Shown: positions 53,036 through 61,885 of the stretch, one piece after another
How the letters are laid out: each line of letters opens with the position of its first letter
Numbering within the stretch: the stretch's first letter is position 1
Source: Vibrio mytili
GTDB lineage: Bacteria > Pseudomonadota > Gammaproteobacteria > Enterobacterales > Vibrionaceae
Assembly: GCF_000830505.1 (NCBI RefSeq)
Contig: NZ_JXOK01000081.1
Span: 116,044-180,043 of the forward strand
Direction of reading: 5' to 3'
DNA length: 64,000 nucleotides
Translations under genes and position numbers: made by a program
Notes under the pieces: generated by a model
Database searches by the model: none
What the model saw: the letters and a program-made list of their open reading frames with translations, nothing else
What the model was told of the DNA's origin: nothing

Positions 53036-54012
53036 ATGGCTCAGCAGATAGTATTAACAAATACCGTAAAAGATAGCCAGTTAGGTCAACGTTTAGACCA
53101 AGCTATCGCAGAATTATTCGCTGATTTTTCCCGCTCTCGCCTGAAAGAATGGCTTGTAGAGGGAAAAGTTAAAGTGGATGGTGAAGTTGTCACCAAACCT
53201 CGCACCAAAGTCATGGGCGGCGAGGAAATTACATTGCAAGCCGAACTGGAAGATGAAGAGCGTTGGGAAGCGCAAGATATCCCTCTAGATATCGTTTATG
53301 AGGATGACGACATCATCGTTATCAATAAGCCTCGTGGCTTTGTTGTGCATCCAGGAGCGGGCACGCCTGATGGAACCGTGCTAAATGCCTTGTTGTATCA
53401 TTATCCTGACATTGCAGAAGTCCCGCGTGCGGGGATTGTTCATCGTCTAGATAAAGACACAACAGGGTTGATGGTCGTTGCGAAAACCGTACCTGCTCAA
53501 ACGCGCTTGGTTCGTGCGTTGCAAAAGCGCAATATTACTCGTGAGTATGAAGCCATTGCTATTGGCCGTATGACCGCGGGTGGTAAAGTGGAGCAGCCGA
53601 TTGGTCGTCATTCGACAAAACGTACCTTGATGCTGTTACGCCGATGGGGAAACACGCTGTGACGCATTATCGCGTCGCTGAGCATTTCCGTGAGCACACT
53701 CGTATCCGTTTGCGTCTTGAAACTGGACGAACTCACCAGATCCGTGTGCATATGTCTTATTTGCAGCACCCGCTGCTCGGTGATACGGCATATGGCGGGC
53801 GGGCGCGTATCCCGTCTGGTGCGTCAGAAGAATTAACCGCAATGATCCGTGGGTTTGACCGTCAAGCGTTGCACGCAGCCATGCTACGATTTGAGCACCC
53901 AGTTACGGGAGAGGAGCTGGAGTTCCATGCGCCTATCCCAGATGACATGGTCGCGATAACAGAAGCATTGCGCCAAGATACGGAAGAGCACGGTTTACCC
54001 GACGAGTTTTAA
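53036..54012 (+). pseudogene. rluD: 23S rRNA pseudouridine synthase RluD, frameshifted in this sequence
   Basis: Makes pseudouridines 1911, 1915 and 1917 in helix 69 of 23S rRNA. The N-terminal S4-like domain (GQRLDQAIAELFADFSRSRLKEWL) and the catalytic Asp motif GIVHRLDKDTTGLMVVAKT are in the first frame (53036-53662). The second (53644-54012) carries HYRVAEHFREHTRIRLRLET and GRTHQIRVHMSYLQHPLLGD. One missing G in ATGCTGTTACG (at about 53632, expected ATGGCTGTTACG) restores TLMAVTPMGKHAVTHY and 325 residues (E. coli has 326). pgeF follows after one base and is translationally linked. Divergent from bamD, as in E. coli. Confidence 0.9.
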
Positions 54013-54013
54013 T

Positions 54014-54742
54014 ATGAAGACGATTATCCCTAACTGGCCAGCGCCAAAAAATATTAAGGCTTTCGCATCAACGAGACAGGGTGGTTTTTCTACAGGCCCG
54101 TATCGTGGGCTGAATCTTGGTACTCATGTTGGGGATAATTTGTCTCATGTCGAGAAAAACCGTCAGTGGTTAGTGCAACAAATGAATATGCCAAGTTCGC
54201 CAATTTGGCTAAATCAAACCCATTCAACGGTCATAGCTGATGTTGCAGATTCTACGTCTGAAGTACTGGATGCGGATGGGTGTTTTACCTCATCACCTCA
54301 AGTGATCTGTTCTGCAATGACCGCAGACTGTTTGCCTGTATTACTGACCAATACGTTAGGAACGCAAGTTGCAGCGGTACATGCTGGTTGGCGTGGATTG
54401 GCAAATGGCATTGTTGAAAATGCACTGGGCTTGTTTTCTGGTGAAGTTATGGCTTGGCTAGGTCCTGCTATTGGTTCAGCGGTGTTTGAAGTTGGAGAAG
54501 ATGTACTGCAGGCTTTTGTTGACTTCGATCCTCAAGCTCAACTTGCATTTACGCCGCGAGACGTCGAAGGAAAATGGCTTGCGGATATGTCAATGCTTGC
54601 GACGCAGCGTCTTAATAAAGCTGGTGTTTCTCAAGTGTTTGATTCAGGTTTGTGTACCTTGCAAAATAGCGACGATTTTTATTCTTACCGCCGTGATGGC
54701 ATCACGGGTAGGCAGGCAACGTTTATCTGGATTGAAGAATAA
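54014..54742 (+). CDS. pgeF: Purine nucleoside phosphorylase / laccase-domain protein PgeF (YfiH)
   Basis: 242 residues, DUF152/LACC1 family. In E. coli YfiH hydrolyses mis-incorporated L-Ser in murein precursors, and relatives act as purine nucleoside phosphorylases or adenosine deaminases. The metal-binding residues are visible: H in WLNQTHSTVIADV, C in TADCLPVLLTN and H in AAVHAGWRGLANGIVE. Also present is the CTLQNSDDFYSYRRDG block near the C-terminus. ATG 54014 is one base after the rluD stop, so the two genes form an operon. Confidence 0.93.
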   Translation: MKTIIPNWPAPKNIKAFASTRQGGFSTGPYRGLNLGTHVGDNLSHVEKNRQWLVQQMNMPSSPIWLNQTHSTVIADVADSTSEVLDADGCFTSSPQVICSAMTADCLPVLLTNTLGTQVAAVHAGWRGLANGIVENALGLFSGEVMAWLGPAIGSAVFEVGEDVLQAFVDFDPQAQLAFTPRDVEGKWLADMSMLATQRLNKAGVSQVFDSGLCTLQNSDDFYSYRRDGITGRQATFIWIEE

Positions 54743-54799
54743 CGCTTGATTACAGTGCGCATGCTGCGCAAATTTTGTGCAACTATCTTTGCCTGAACC

Positions 54800-54828
54800 C
54801 TTGAAATTCCCCCTCCTAGTATCCATCT
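54800..54828 (+). promoter_or_regulatory. Putative heat-shock (sigma-32) promoter of clpB
   Basis: CTTGAAA at 54800-54806 equals the sigma-32 -35 element, and TATCCATCT at 54820-54828, 13 bases further, resembles the -10 CCCCAT-T type. It lies 47-75 bases before the clpB start and suits a chaperone gene. Confidence 0.72.
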
Positions 54829-54874
54829 TTCTAACTGTCAAAAGACTATTTTATTTGAGGTTAGGAAGGTAGAT

Positions 54875-57448
54875 ATGCGTCTTGATCGATTCACAAGTAA
54901 GTTTCAAATCGCTATCTCTGATGCTCAATCATTAGCGTTAGGGCGCGATCATCAATATATCGAGCCAGTCCATTTAATGGTGGCTTTGCTCGATCAAAAT
55001 GGCAGTCCAATTCGTCCGCTGTTGACGATGTTGGACGTGGATGTCACTCAACTCCGTTCTAAATTGAGCGAAATGCTCGATCGACTGCCAAAAGTGAGTG
55101 GCATCGGCGGCGATGTGCAGCTTTCTAGCGCGATGGGTACGTTGTTCAACTTGTGTGACAAAGTGGCTCAGAAGCGTCAGGACTCCTATATTTCGTCTGA
55201 GGTTTTTTTACTTGCTGCCATTCAGGATCGTGGTCCGCTTGGCCAGCTACTAAAAGAAATTGGATTAACTGAAGAGAAGTTGAGCCAGGCGATAGAAAAG
55301 ATCAGAGGTGGTCAAACCGTCGATGATCCGAATGCAGAAGAGCTGCGTCAGGCACTTGAGAAGTTCACCATTGATCTGACTGAACGAGCGGAGCAGGGTA
55401 AGTTGGATCCGGTTATTGGTCGTGATGATGAAATTCGTCGTACGATTCAAGTTTTGCAGCGCAGAACAAAAAATAACCCAGTTATCATCGGTGAACCCGG
55501 CGTGGGTAAGACTGCGATTGTAGAAGGCCTTGCCCAGCGTATCGTCAATAACGAAGTACCTGAAGGTCTGCGTGGGCGACGAGTGCTTGCTCTGGACATG
55601 GGAGCTTTGGTCGCTGGGGCGAAATATCGTGGTGAATTTGAAGAGCGCTTGAAATCGGTGCTGAATGAATTGGCGAAAGAAGAAGGTAACGTCATTTTGT
55701 TCATTGATGAGCTTCATACCATGGTTGGCGCTGGTAAAGGTGAAGGCTCAATGGACGCAGGGAATATGCTGAAGCCGGCATTAGCCCGTGGTGAACTTCA
55801 TTGTGTCGGTGCAACAACGTTAGATGAATACCGCAAGTACATTGAGAAAGACGCAGCTTTAGAGCGTCGTTTCCAAAAAGTGCTGGTGGATGAACCAACG
55901 GTTGAAGATACCGTGGCGATTTTGCGTGGGTTAAAAGAGCGATACGAGCTACACCATCACGTTGAAATTACCGATCCAGCCATTGTTGCAGCTGCGAGCT
56001 TGTCACATCGCTATGTGTCAGACCGTCAGTTGCCGGATAAAGCAATCGACTTGATCGATGAGGCGGCTTCGAGTATTCGCTTACAGATTGACTCTAAACC
56101 AGAGTCTTTGGATAAGCTTGAACGTAAGATCATTCAGTTGAAGATTGAGCAACAGGCGTTAAGCAATGAGCACGATGAAGCCAGCGAAAAGCGTCTCAAC
56201 ACGTTAAATGAAGAGCTGACTGAAAAAGAGCGTGAATATGCAGAGCTTGAAGAAGTGTGGAACACAGAAAAAGCCGCGCTTTCAGGCACGCAGCACATTA
56301 AATCAGAGCTTGAACAAGCACGTATGGACATGGAATTTGCCCGCCGTGCTGGGGATCTGAACCGAATGTCCGAGCTTCAGTACGGTCGTATTCCTGAGCT
56401 TGAAAAACAGCTCGATTTGGCGGCTCAAGCCGAAATGCAAGAAATGACGTTGCTGCGTAACAAGGTGACGGATAATGAAATTGCCGAGGTGCTCTCCAAA
56501 CAAACTGGTATTCCAGTCTCTAAAATGCTGGAAGCAGAGAAAGAGAAATTGCTTCGTATGGAAGATGTGTTGCACCGACGTGTTATTGGGCAGGTTGAAG
56601 CCGTTGAAGTGGTCTCTAATGCGATTCGTCGTAGCAGAGCGGGGTTGTCCGATCCAAACAGACCGATTGGCTCTTTCCTATTCTTAGGGCCAACAGGGGT
56701 GGGGAAAACTGAGCTGTGTAAAACCCTCGCAAGCTTTATGTTTGATAGCGAAGATGCCATGGTGCGTATTGATATGTCTGAGTTTATGGAGAAGCACTCC
56801 GTGGCTCGACTGGTTGGTGCGCCTCCGGGCTACGTTGGCTACGAAGAGGGCGGCTATCTGACAGAAGCAGTTCGTCGTAAACCTTATTCGGTTATTTTAT
56901 TGGATGAAGTGGAAAAGGCACATCCAGACGTCTTCAACATTTTGTTGCAAGTGTTGGATGATGGCCGTTTAACGGATGGTCAGGGTCGTACCGTTGACTT
57001 CCGAAATACGGTTGTGATTATGACGTCGAACCTTGGTTCGTCACAAATCCAAGAGAATTTTGCAACGCTGGATTATCAAGGTATTAAGGACGCGGTCATG
57101 GAAGTGCTCAGTAAACACTTCCGTCCAGAGTTCTTGAACCGTGTTGATGAAACGGTGGTGTTCCATCCTCTTGGTAAAGACCATATTAAGTCTATTGCGT
57201 CGATTCAATTGGAGCGTCTGCATAAACGTCTGATTGAAAAAGACTACGAATTGGAAGTGGGTGATGATGCACTGGATCTGATTGCTCAGGTTGGTTTTGA
57301 TCCTGTTTATGGGGCGCGTCCACTCAAACGTGCGATTCAACAAAATGTTGAAAACCCATTAGCTAAATCGATGCTATCTGGTCAGTTCTTACCAGGAAAA
57401 CCAATTGTCTTGGGCGTAACAGATGGTCATATAACAGCCCGTCAATAA
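54875..57448 (+). CDS. clpB: ATP-dependent disaggregase ClpB
   Basis: 857-residue hexameric AAA+ chaperone that, with DnaK, resolubilises protein aggregates. The Clp-N domain (about 1-150, RLDRFTSKFQIAISDAQSLAL) is followed by nucleotide-binding domain 1 with Walker A GEPGVGKTAIVEGL and Walker B VILFIDELHTM. Next come the coiled-coil M domain (about 410-520, LERKIIQLKIEQQALSNEHD) and nucleotide-binding domain 2 with GPTGVGKTELCKTL and SVILLDEVEKAHPD. ATG 54875 follows AGGAAGG. A sigma-32-like promoter is upstream and a terminator downstream. In many relatives an rRNA operon follows clpB; here the purine cluster lies between them. Confidence 0.97.
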   Translation: MRLDRFTSKFQIAISDAQSLALGRDHQYIEPVHLMVALLDQNGSPIRPLLTMLDVDVTQLRSKLSEMLDRLPKVSGIGGDVQLSSAMGTLFNLCDKVAQKRQDSYISSEVFLLAAIQDRGPLGQLLKEIGLTEEKLSQAIEKIRGGQTVDDPNAEELRQALEKFTIDLTERAEQGKLDPVIGRDDEIRRTIQVLQRRTKNNPVIIGEPGVGKTAIVEGLAQRIVNNEVPEGLRGRRVLALDMGALVAGAKYRGEFEERLKSVLNELAKEEGNVILFIDELHTMVGAGKGEGSMDAGNMLKPALARGELHCVGATTLDEYRKYIEKDAALERRFQKVLVDEPTVEDTVAILRGLKERYELHHHVEITDPAIVAAASLSHRYVSDRQLPDKAIDLIDEAASSIRLQIDSKPESLDKLERKIIQLKIEQQALSNEHDEASEKRLNTLNEELTEKEREYAELEEVWNTEKAALSGTQHIKSELEQARMDMEFARRAGDLNRMSELQYGRIPELEKQLDLAAQAEMQEMTLLRNKVTDNEIAEVLSKQTGIPVSKMLEAEKEKLLRMEDVLHRRVIGQVEAVEVVSNAIRRSRAGLSDPNRPIGSFLFLGPTGVGKTELCKTLASFMFDSEDAMVRIDMSEFMEKHSVARLVGAPPGYVGYEEGGYLTEAVRRKPYSVILLDEVEKAHPDVFNILLQVLDDGRLTDGQGRTVDFRNTVVIMTSNLGSSQIQENFATLDYQGIKDAVMEVLSKHFRPEFLNRVDETVVFHPLGKDHIKSIASIQLERLHKRLIEKDYELEVGDDALDLIAQVGFDPVYGARPLKRAIQQNVENPLAKSMLSGQFLPGKPIVLGVTDGHITARQ

Positions 57449-57472
57449 CGACAAGAGATTATGGGACTAAAC

Positions 57473-57502
57473 GAAAGCCATGCAGTGATGCATGGCTTTT
57501 TC
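57473..57502 (+). terminator. Intrinsic terminator after clpB
   Basis: AAAGCCATGC/GCATGGCTTTTT around AGTGAT, 25 bases after the stop. Confidence 0.93.
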
Positions 57503-57544
57503 TTTCTGCTCTTCATTTACTTGAATGAGGTTTACAGTTGAGTG

Positions 57545-58528
57545 TTATGAGAAATTCGCATTGATTCGCATTTTTAAATAGTTTTCAGCGCTGATTGGAG
57601 GATACACCTGTTGCGGCCCTTGGATGATTTGATCTCGATTCGCCTGACAGAAAAAGGCCATGCTATATCGAGAGTCTTGGTTTTCTTTTGCCGTCGGCAT
57701 GCGCACTCTATGTAGTGTCGATTTCAATAAGTCATCACTCCAGCGCATGAGCATATCACCGATGTTACAGGTGATAACGCCTGTTTTAGGTTCAACGGCA
57801 CTCCAGACTAAGTTTTCCTTCGCATCTTTTCCTGCCGCAACTTGCAAACCGCCTTGGTTCTCTTGCTGGAATACCATGGTTAGGCAATCAAAGTCGGTGT
57901 GTGCACCCGCACGCCACAGTGAGCCTGAGTCGGGAATGTCTGTCATCGGCAAGTAGTGCAGCATGCGTAAAGTACTCAAGTAATTGTCAGAATCTCTTTG
58001 GTGCGCTTTGGTGAAAAAATCCCTTTCGAAGCCCAGTTTGTCGGCAAAACAGGAGAGGATATTCATCCCGAGAAGCCAAGCTTGATGTTCGAACTTGAGT
58101 AAATGTACTTTAAAATCTTCTACAAGATCATGACTTGGCCATAAACCATTCATATGTGGCAAAGTAATTTGATACGATTCTTTTTGATCAGCGGTACCCG
58201 TTGATGGGCGGACTTGCTGTTTAAACTCCCAACCGGCATTCAAGCCTTCTTTTAATGGGTATTGTTGCTTCTCTTGCTCGGACAGCGCGAAGAATTGTTC
58301 ACTCAACTCAAATGATCTCTCTACGTCAGCTAACGGAATACTATGGTTAATTAACTGAAAAAAGCCAACTTGAGTCGCAGCTTCCCAAAGTTGCTCGGTT
58401 ATGATTTCACGTCGACTATCAAAGTCTTCCAAGTCGATGATAGGGATCAACGTATCATTTGCTTCACAGCCTACCCCACCGATGGTGGTTTCAAAGTTAA
58501 GTTCATCTAAAAGATATGATTGAGTCAT
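57545..58528 (-). CDS. 2-oxoglutarate/Fe(II)-dependent oxygenase, isopenicillin N synthase-like
   Basis: 327 residues. The N-terminal DIOX_N region (IPIIDLEDFDSRREIITEQL, VGFFQLINHSIP) and the C-terminal jelly-roll core are complete. Fe(II) ligands are H and D in RAGAHTDFDCLTMVFQ and the distal H in STLHRVRMP. The 2-oxoglutarate-binding R-x-S is in DSRYSMAFF. ATG 58528 follows TTGGAG; an in-frame start at 58549 lies before that site. The substrate is unknown. It has its own xanthine-riboswitch-like leader and sits behind a nucleobase deaminase and transporter, so I infer oxidation of a purine or related heterocycle. Confidence 0.88.
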   Translation of the reverse strand: MTQSYLLDELNFETTIGGVGCEANDTLIPIIDLEDFDSRREIITEQLWEAATQVGFFQLINHSIPLADVERSFELSEQFFALSEQEKQQYPLKEGLNAGWEFKQQVRPSTGTADQKESYQITLPHMNGLWPSHDLVEDFKVHLLKFEHQAWLLGMNILSCFADKLGFERDFFTKAHQRDSDNYLSTLRMLHYLPMTDIPDSGSLWRAGAHTDFDCLTMVFQQENQGGLQVAAGKDAKENLVWSAVEPKTGVITCNIGDMLMRWSDDLLKSTLHRVRMPTAKENQDSRYSMAFFCQANRDQIIQGPQQVYPPISAENYLKMRINANFS

Positions 58529-58569
58529 TCGTGTTTCTCCAATTAACAATTAAGCCAATGCTTGTTATT

Positions 58570-58633
58570 GGAGCAATGCCCAGCAATAGCCTAGGAACAT
58601 GAGTTCCTTGCTATTACAGGCCGCTTCTACTCC
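58570..58633 (-). ncRNA. NMT1-motif (xanthine) riboswitch A, leader of the oxygenase gene
   Basis: On the minus strand it begins GGAGTAGAAGCGG and ends GGGCATTGCTCC. GGAG/CTCC closes stem P1. A long P2 is made of AATAGC/GCTATT and AGGAAC/GTTCCT. The two internal blocks GTAGAAGCGG and CATTGCTC recur in the other two leaders of this cluster and match my recollection of NMT1-motif RNA, shown to bind xanthine. The P1 3' strand CTCCAAT is exactly complementary to ATTGGAG, which contains the oxygenase ribosome binding site. Confidence 0.8.
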
Positions 58634-58690
58634 TAGTGATATTTATTTCAATGCATAAACGTGTGGCAGCCGCTCATCTCAAGCTATCTG

Positions 58691-59167
58691 TTACCAAACG
58701 CCAAGCTGTACTTGTTCAGCTTCCTCTTCAAGTAACGGACCAAGGACTTTTACCTCACGCTGCCCTGATTCAAATACGGTTCTACATGGGAGAGCCAGAG
58801 TGGGGTTTTCTGGATGATTACCCGTTATCTTTTTTAGCTTAGTTTCGCTAAGACCATACACAACGCGCCCCACGCCTGCCCAATAAATCGCACCCGCGCA
58901 CATGGCACAAGGTTCAGCGGAAATGTAGAGCGTACAACGGTGAAGAAATTCGGGTCGATAGAGTTTGCTGGCAGTGGTCATAATCAAGCGTTCTGCATGT
59001 CCTGTCATATCTAGATCAGGTAAGTAACCGTTAATCTGCTCCAAGAGTATCTCTCCATTTTCATCAACAAGTATTGCTGAAAATGGGTGGATACCTCGAG
59101 ATTTTGCCTCTTCAGCTAATGCGAAACTGAGGCGTAAAAATTTAAAGTCGTTTTGTTGATTGATCAT
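58691..59167 (-). CDS. Nucleoside/nucleobase deaminase, guanine deaminase-like (CDA fold)
   Basis: 158 residues with the cytidine deaminase-like zinc site: H-A-E in DMTGHAERLIMTT (His ligand and catalytic Glu) and P-C-x-x-C in ISAEPCAMCAGAIYWAG. The segment CTLYISAEPCAMCAGAIYWA strongly resembles Bacillus GuaD, which converts guanine to xanthine. The length (158) also fits GuaD, and the TadA-specific tRNA-binding tail is not evident. It starts eight bases after the permease stop and is the last gene of the ABC-transporter operon under riboswitch B. A guanine deaminase would make the riboswitch ligand; other pterin or purine substrates are possible. Confidence 0.85.
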   Translation of the reverse strand: MINQQNDFKFLRLSFALAEEAKSRGIHPFSAILVDENGEILLEQINGYLPDLDMTGHAERLIMTTASKLYRPEFLHRCTLYISAEPCAMCAGAIYWAGVGRVVYGLSETKLKKITGNHPENPTLALPCRTVFESGQREVKVLGPLLEEEAEQVQLGVW

Positions 59168-59175
59168 GATAAATC

Positions 59176-59958
59176 CTATCTCTGTTTTTCTTCTTCAGTC
59201 AGGCTCCACGAGAAACAGGCACTCTGGATCCAACTAACGGATTTAAATAGCAACATGCTGACGAGAGATAAGAAGACGAGTGCGGCAAACGCTTGCGGGA
59301 TCTTGAAATAGGAAGTTGAAAACTGAACAAGATAGCCAAGCCCTTTTTCTGCTGCGACGAATTCGGCAATAACTGAACCAATTACAGCTAAGGTGATCGC
59401 AACTTTTATACCACTAAAAATATGTGGGATGGCATAAGGAAGGCGAATTTGCCAGATAGTTTTGCTGTTTTTTACGCTTAATGAGCGAGACAGTTCAATC
59501 AATTCCGCAGGGGTCGACAGCATACCGGTTGTAGCTGATACCACGAGTGGAAAAAAGGTAATCAGGCACGTTATGGTTAGTCGAGGTGCGTCACCAGTTC
59601 CTAAAATGACGATCAGTAGCGGTGCAATAGCGACAACAGGCGTTGACTGTATGATCACCAATATCGGGAATAGCGCTTTGGTGAGAAACTTAGAGTTTAC
59701 CATCAGGATAGCTAATGGAATACTGACTAAAAAAGAGATCCCAAAACCAAGAAGCGCAATACGCAATGTCGCCCATAGGTTGTCTAGCCATCGTTCAAAA
59801 GGTACCTGGCTAAATGCCTGCGCAATATCTGTTGGCGCGGGTAAGATAAATGTAGGCACAGAGAGCACGCGACAGACCACTTCCCAAATAGGGATGAGTG
59901 CTAATATCGCGATGAGCGGAAGCCAATTCTGTGACCATTGTGATAAATACCGTTTCAT
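59176..59958 (-). CDS. ABC transporter permease (NMT1/SsuC-type)
   Basis: 260 residues with about six transmembrane helices and the binding-protein-dependent permease domain. The EAA-loop equivalent is ELIELSRSLSVKNSKTIWQI followed by RLPYAIPHIFSGIKV. ATG 59958 follows AAAGGAG; an in-frame GTG at 59976 precedes that site. It is 24 bases after the ATPase gene. This permease type occurs in importers of thiamine precursors, taurine, nitrate and nucleobases; the riboswitch and deaminase context points to purines. Confidence 0.9.
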   Translation of the reverse strand: MKRYLSQWSQNWLPLIAILALIPIWEVVCRVLSVPTFILPAPTDIAQAFSQVPFERWLDNLWATLRIALLGFGISFLVSIPLAILMVNSKFLTKALFPILVIIQSTPVVAIAPLLIVILGTGDAPRLTITCLITFFPLVVSATTGMLSTPAELIELSRSLSVKNSKTIWQIRLPYAIPHIFSGIKVAITLAVIGSVIAEFVAAEKGLGYLVQFSTSYFKIPQAFAALVFLSLVSMLLFKSVSWIQSACFSWSLTEEEKQR

Positions 59959-59982
59959 ATCTACTCCTTTAGACACGTGCGA

Positions 59983-60810
59983 TTAAGCGACCGTTCTACG
60001 TATTGGTTCAACGTTACCTTCGTCCTGACTTTCCGCGCAATTTTGTCTCTCTGAACGATAAAAATATTCGCGGATTTTGTTGGTATAAGAACCAAAGGTG
60101 AGGTCTTGCAGCGTATGGATGTCTCGCGGGCGAGGTAAATCAATGTGGATTTCCTCTAGTACGGTGCTCGGACGTGGTCCCATCACTAATACTTTGTCTG
60201 CGAGTAATACCGCCTCAGAGATAGAGTGAGTAATGAATAAAACCGTTTTCGGTTTTTCCATCCAAATTTTTTGTAGTTCAAATCCCATCTCTTCACGCGT
60301 TAGTGCATCAAGTGCGGAAAAGGGTTCGTCCATGATCAAAATATCTGGATTCAGAAGCAATGCGCGAGCGATACCGACGCGTTGCTGCATCCCACCAGAG
60401 AGCTGATTGGGCATACTGGTTTCAAAACCAGACAGACCGACAGTATTTAACAGTTCCTCCGCGTGCTTCTTTTCTTTCTGACTAACGTAATTGAACTTGT
60501 GTTGTAAAGGGAATAGCACGTTGTCGAGGATATTTTTCCAAGGCAACAACGTTGGCTTCTGAAACACAATACCGATATCTTCTCTTGGCTCGGTAACTGG
60601 TTGGCCAAAAACAGAGATTTCTCCTTCGGTGGGTGATATTAATCCTGACAAGAGCCGCAGCAACGTCGACTTGCCACAACCAGAGGGACCAACGATGGCA
60701 ACAAATTCATGCTTGTTTACATTGAAGTTGACATCGTTGAGAACCGTAACCGATTGTTTGTCAGATTGATAGGTATGCCCTATATTCTTAAACGAAACAA
60801 ATGGTTGCAT
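59983..60810 (-). CDS. ABC transporter ATPase (NMT1/SsuB-type)
   Basis: 275 residues. Walker A GPSGCGKSTLLRLL (about 41-54), Q-loop VFQKPTLLPW, signature QLSGGMQQRVGIARAL, Walker B ILIMDEPFSALD and H-loop LFITHSISEAV are all present. The start ATG 60810-60808 overlaps the restored stop of the binding-protein gene (TAATG), which means translational coupling. It powers the importer of this operon. Confidence 0.95.
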   Translation of the reverse strand: MQPFVSFKNIGHTYQSDKQSVTVLNDVNFNVNKHEFVAIVGPSGCGKSTLLRLLSGLISPTEGEISVFGQPVTEPREDIGIVFQKPTLLPWKNILDNVLFPLQHKFNYVSQKEKKHAEELLNTVGLSGFETSMPNQLSGGMQQRVGIARALLLNPDILIMDEPFSALDALTREEMGFELQKIWMEKPKTVLFITHSISEAVLLADKVLVMGPRPSTVLEEIHIDLPRPRDIHTLQDLTFGSYTNKIREYFYRSERQNCAESQDEGNVEPIRRTVA

Positions 60811-61810
60811 TAGTTCACCTCTTGGATGAATTGACGAGAAACAACCGTTTCCGGGTCAAGCTTACTGAGAGCTAAACCCTGAGCCTCCGCTGTCCATTTC
60901 CAGGTTTCTTTGAGGCGTATCGGAGTAAATACACCGACGCATCTTGCTCCGAGATTTCATTCATTACTAAGCTACGGATGGATTTGATGGTATCGCTGGC
61001 TTGAGTTACATCGACGTCTGGTACCATTTTATGAACATCTGAAGCACTTTGTTCTGGGTTTGTCCATGTGTATTCCACTGCTTTGGCATAGGCTTTAATA
61101 AATCGTTTAACGACGTCTGGATTTTCCGACATAAACTTGTCGCTTGCGATAATAGATGATGAGTAGAATTCCAGCCCTGCATCGTACCAAGGGAGTACAT
61201 TGAGTTTTTTACCAGCCTGCTCTGCTTGCTCGGTGTTTTTTACTCTGTCGGTCATCCAAGAAATCATCACATCTGATTGCCCAGTGATAAGCATTGGGTT
61301 GAGCGCACCGGGATCGGCTTTTAGAACTTTGATGCTGTTTTCATCAACGCCATTTTTCTTAAGCATGATTGGAAGAAAAACATTCGCTGAAGTAAAGGGA
61401 GAGGTGACAATGGTTTTACCAGAAACATCCTTTACCGATTCAATATCAGAACTGTCGAGTGTATAGAACGCATAAGGAGCTTTGTTAAAAATAGAGTAGA
61501 CGGCTTTTACAGGTACATTGTCATTTGCTTTGGCGACCATTAGAGCAACGATATCTGCTGAACCAATATCCGCCGTGCCTGTCGCCACTTTGGTTATTGC
61601 GTCAGTAGAGCCTTTACCACCAAGTATCTTTACGTCAAGATCTTCGTCCGCAAAGAAACCTTGTTGTACGCCAACAAATACAGGCGCTTTATCTCCTCCC
61701 GGTAACCAATCAAGTTGGAAGGTCACTTTATCTGCTGCCAAGCTACTTGCTGATGTACATAGTAAAGATACTGAAAGGGCGAGTTTGTTGATGTTTGAAA
61801 TAGTTTTCAT
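60810..61810 (-). pseudogene. NMT1/THI5-like periplasmic binding protein of the purine-cluster importer, frameshifted near its end
   Basis: Signal peptide MKTISNINKLALSVSLLCTSASSLA, then an NMT1-type binding domain (VTFQLDWLPGGDKAPVFVGVQQGFF, KVATGTADIGSADIVALMVAK, SPFTSANVFLPIMLKKNG). At the C-terminus the frame is lost after EQDASVY and stops at 60872. One extra T (GTATTTTACTCCG for GTATTTACTCCG, near 60927-60929) restores SVYFTPIRLKETWKWTAEAQ and an end at TAA 60812-60810, 333 residues, overlapping the ATPase start. ATG 61810 follows GGAGTAACT. Riboswitch B precedes it. Such proteins bind small heterocycles; xanthine or guanine is inferred. Confidence 0.88.
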
Positions 61811-61885
61811 AGTTACTCCGTGTTTTCCTTTTCACTTCCTAAAGCTGCGTCCTTATGTTACGGATGCGTCACTTTAGGCTAACTA

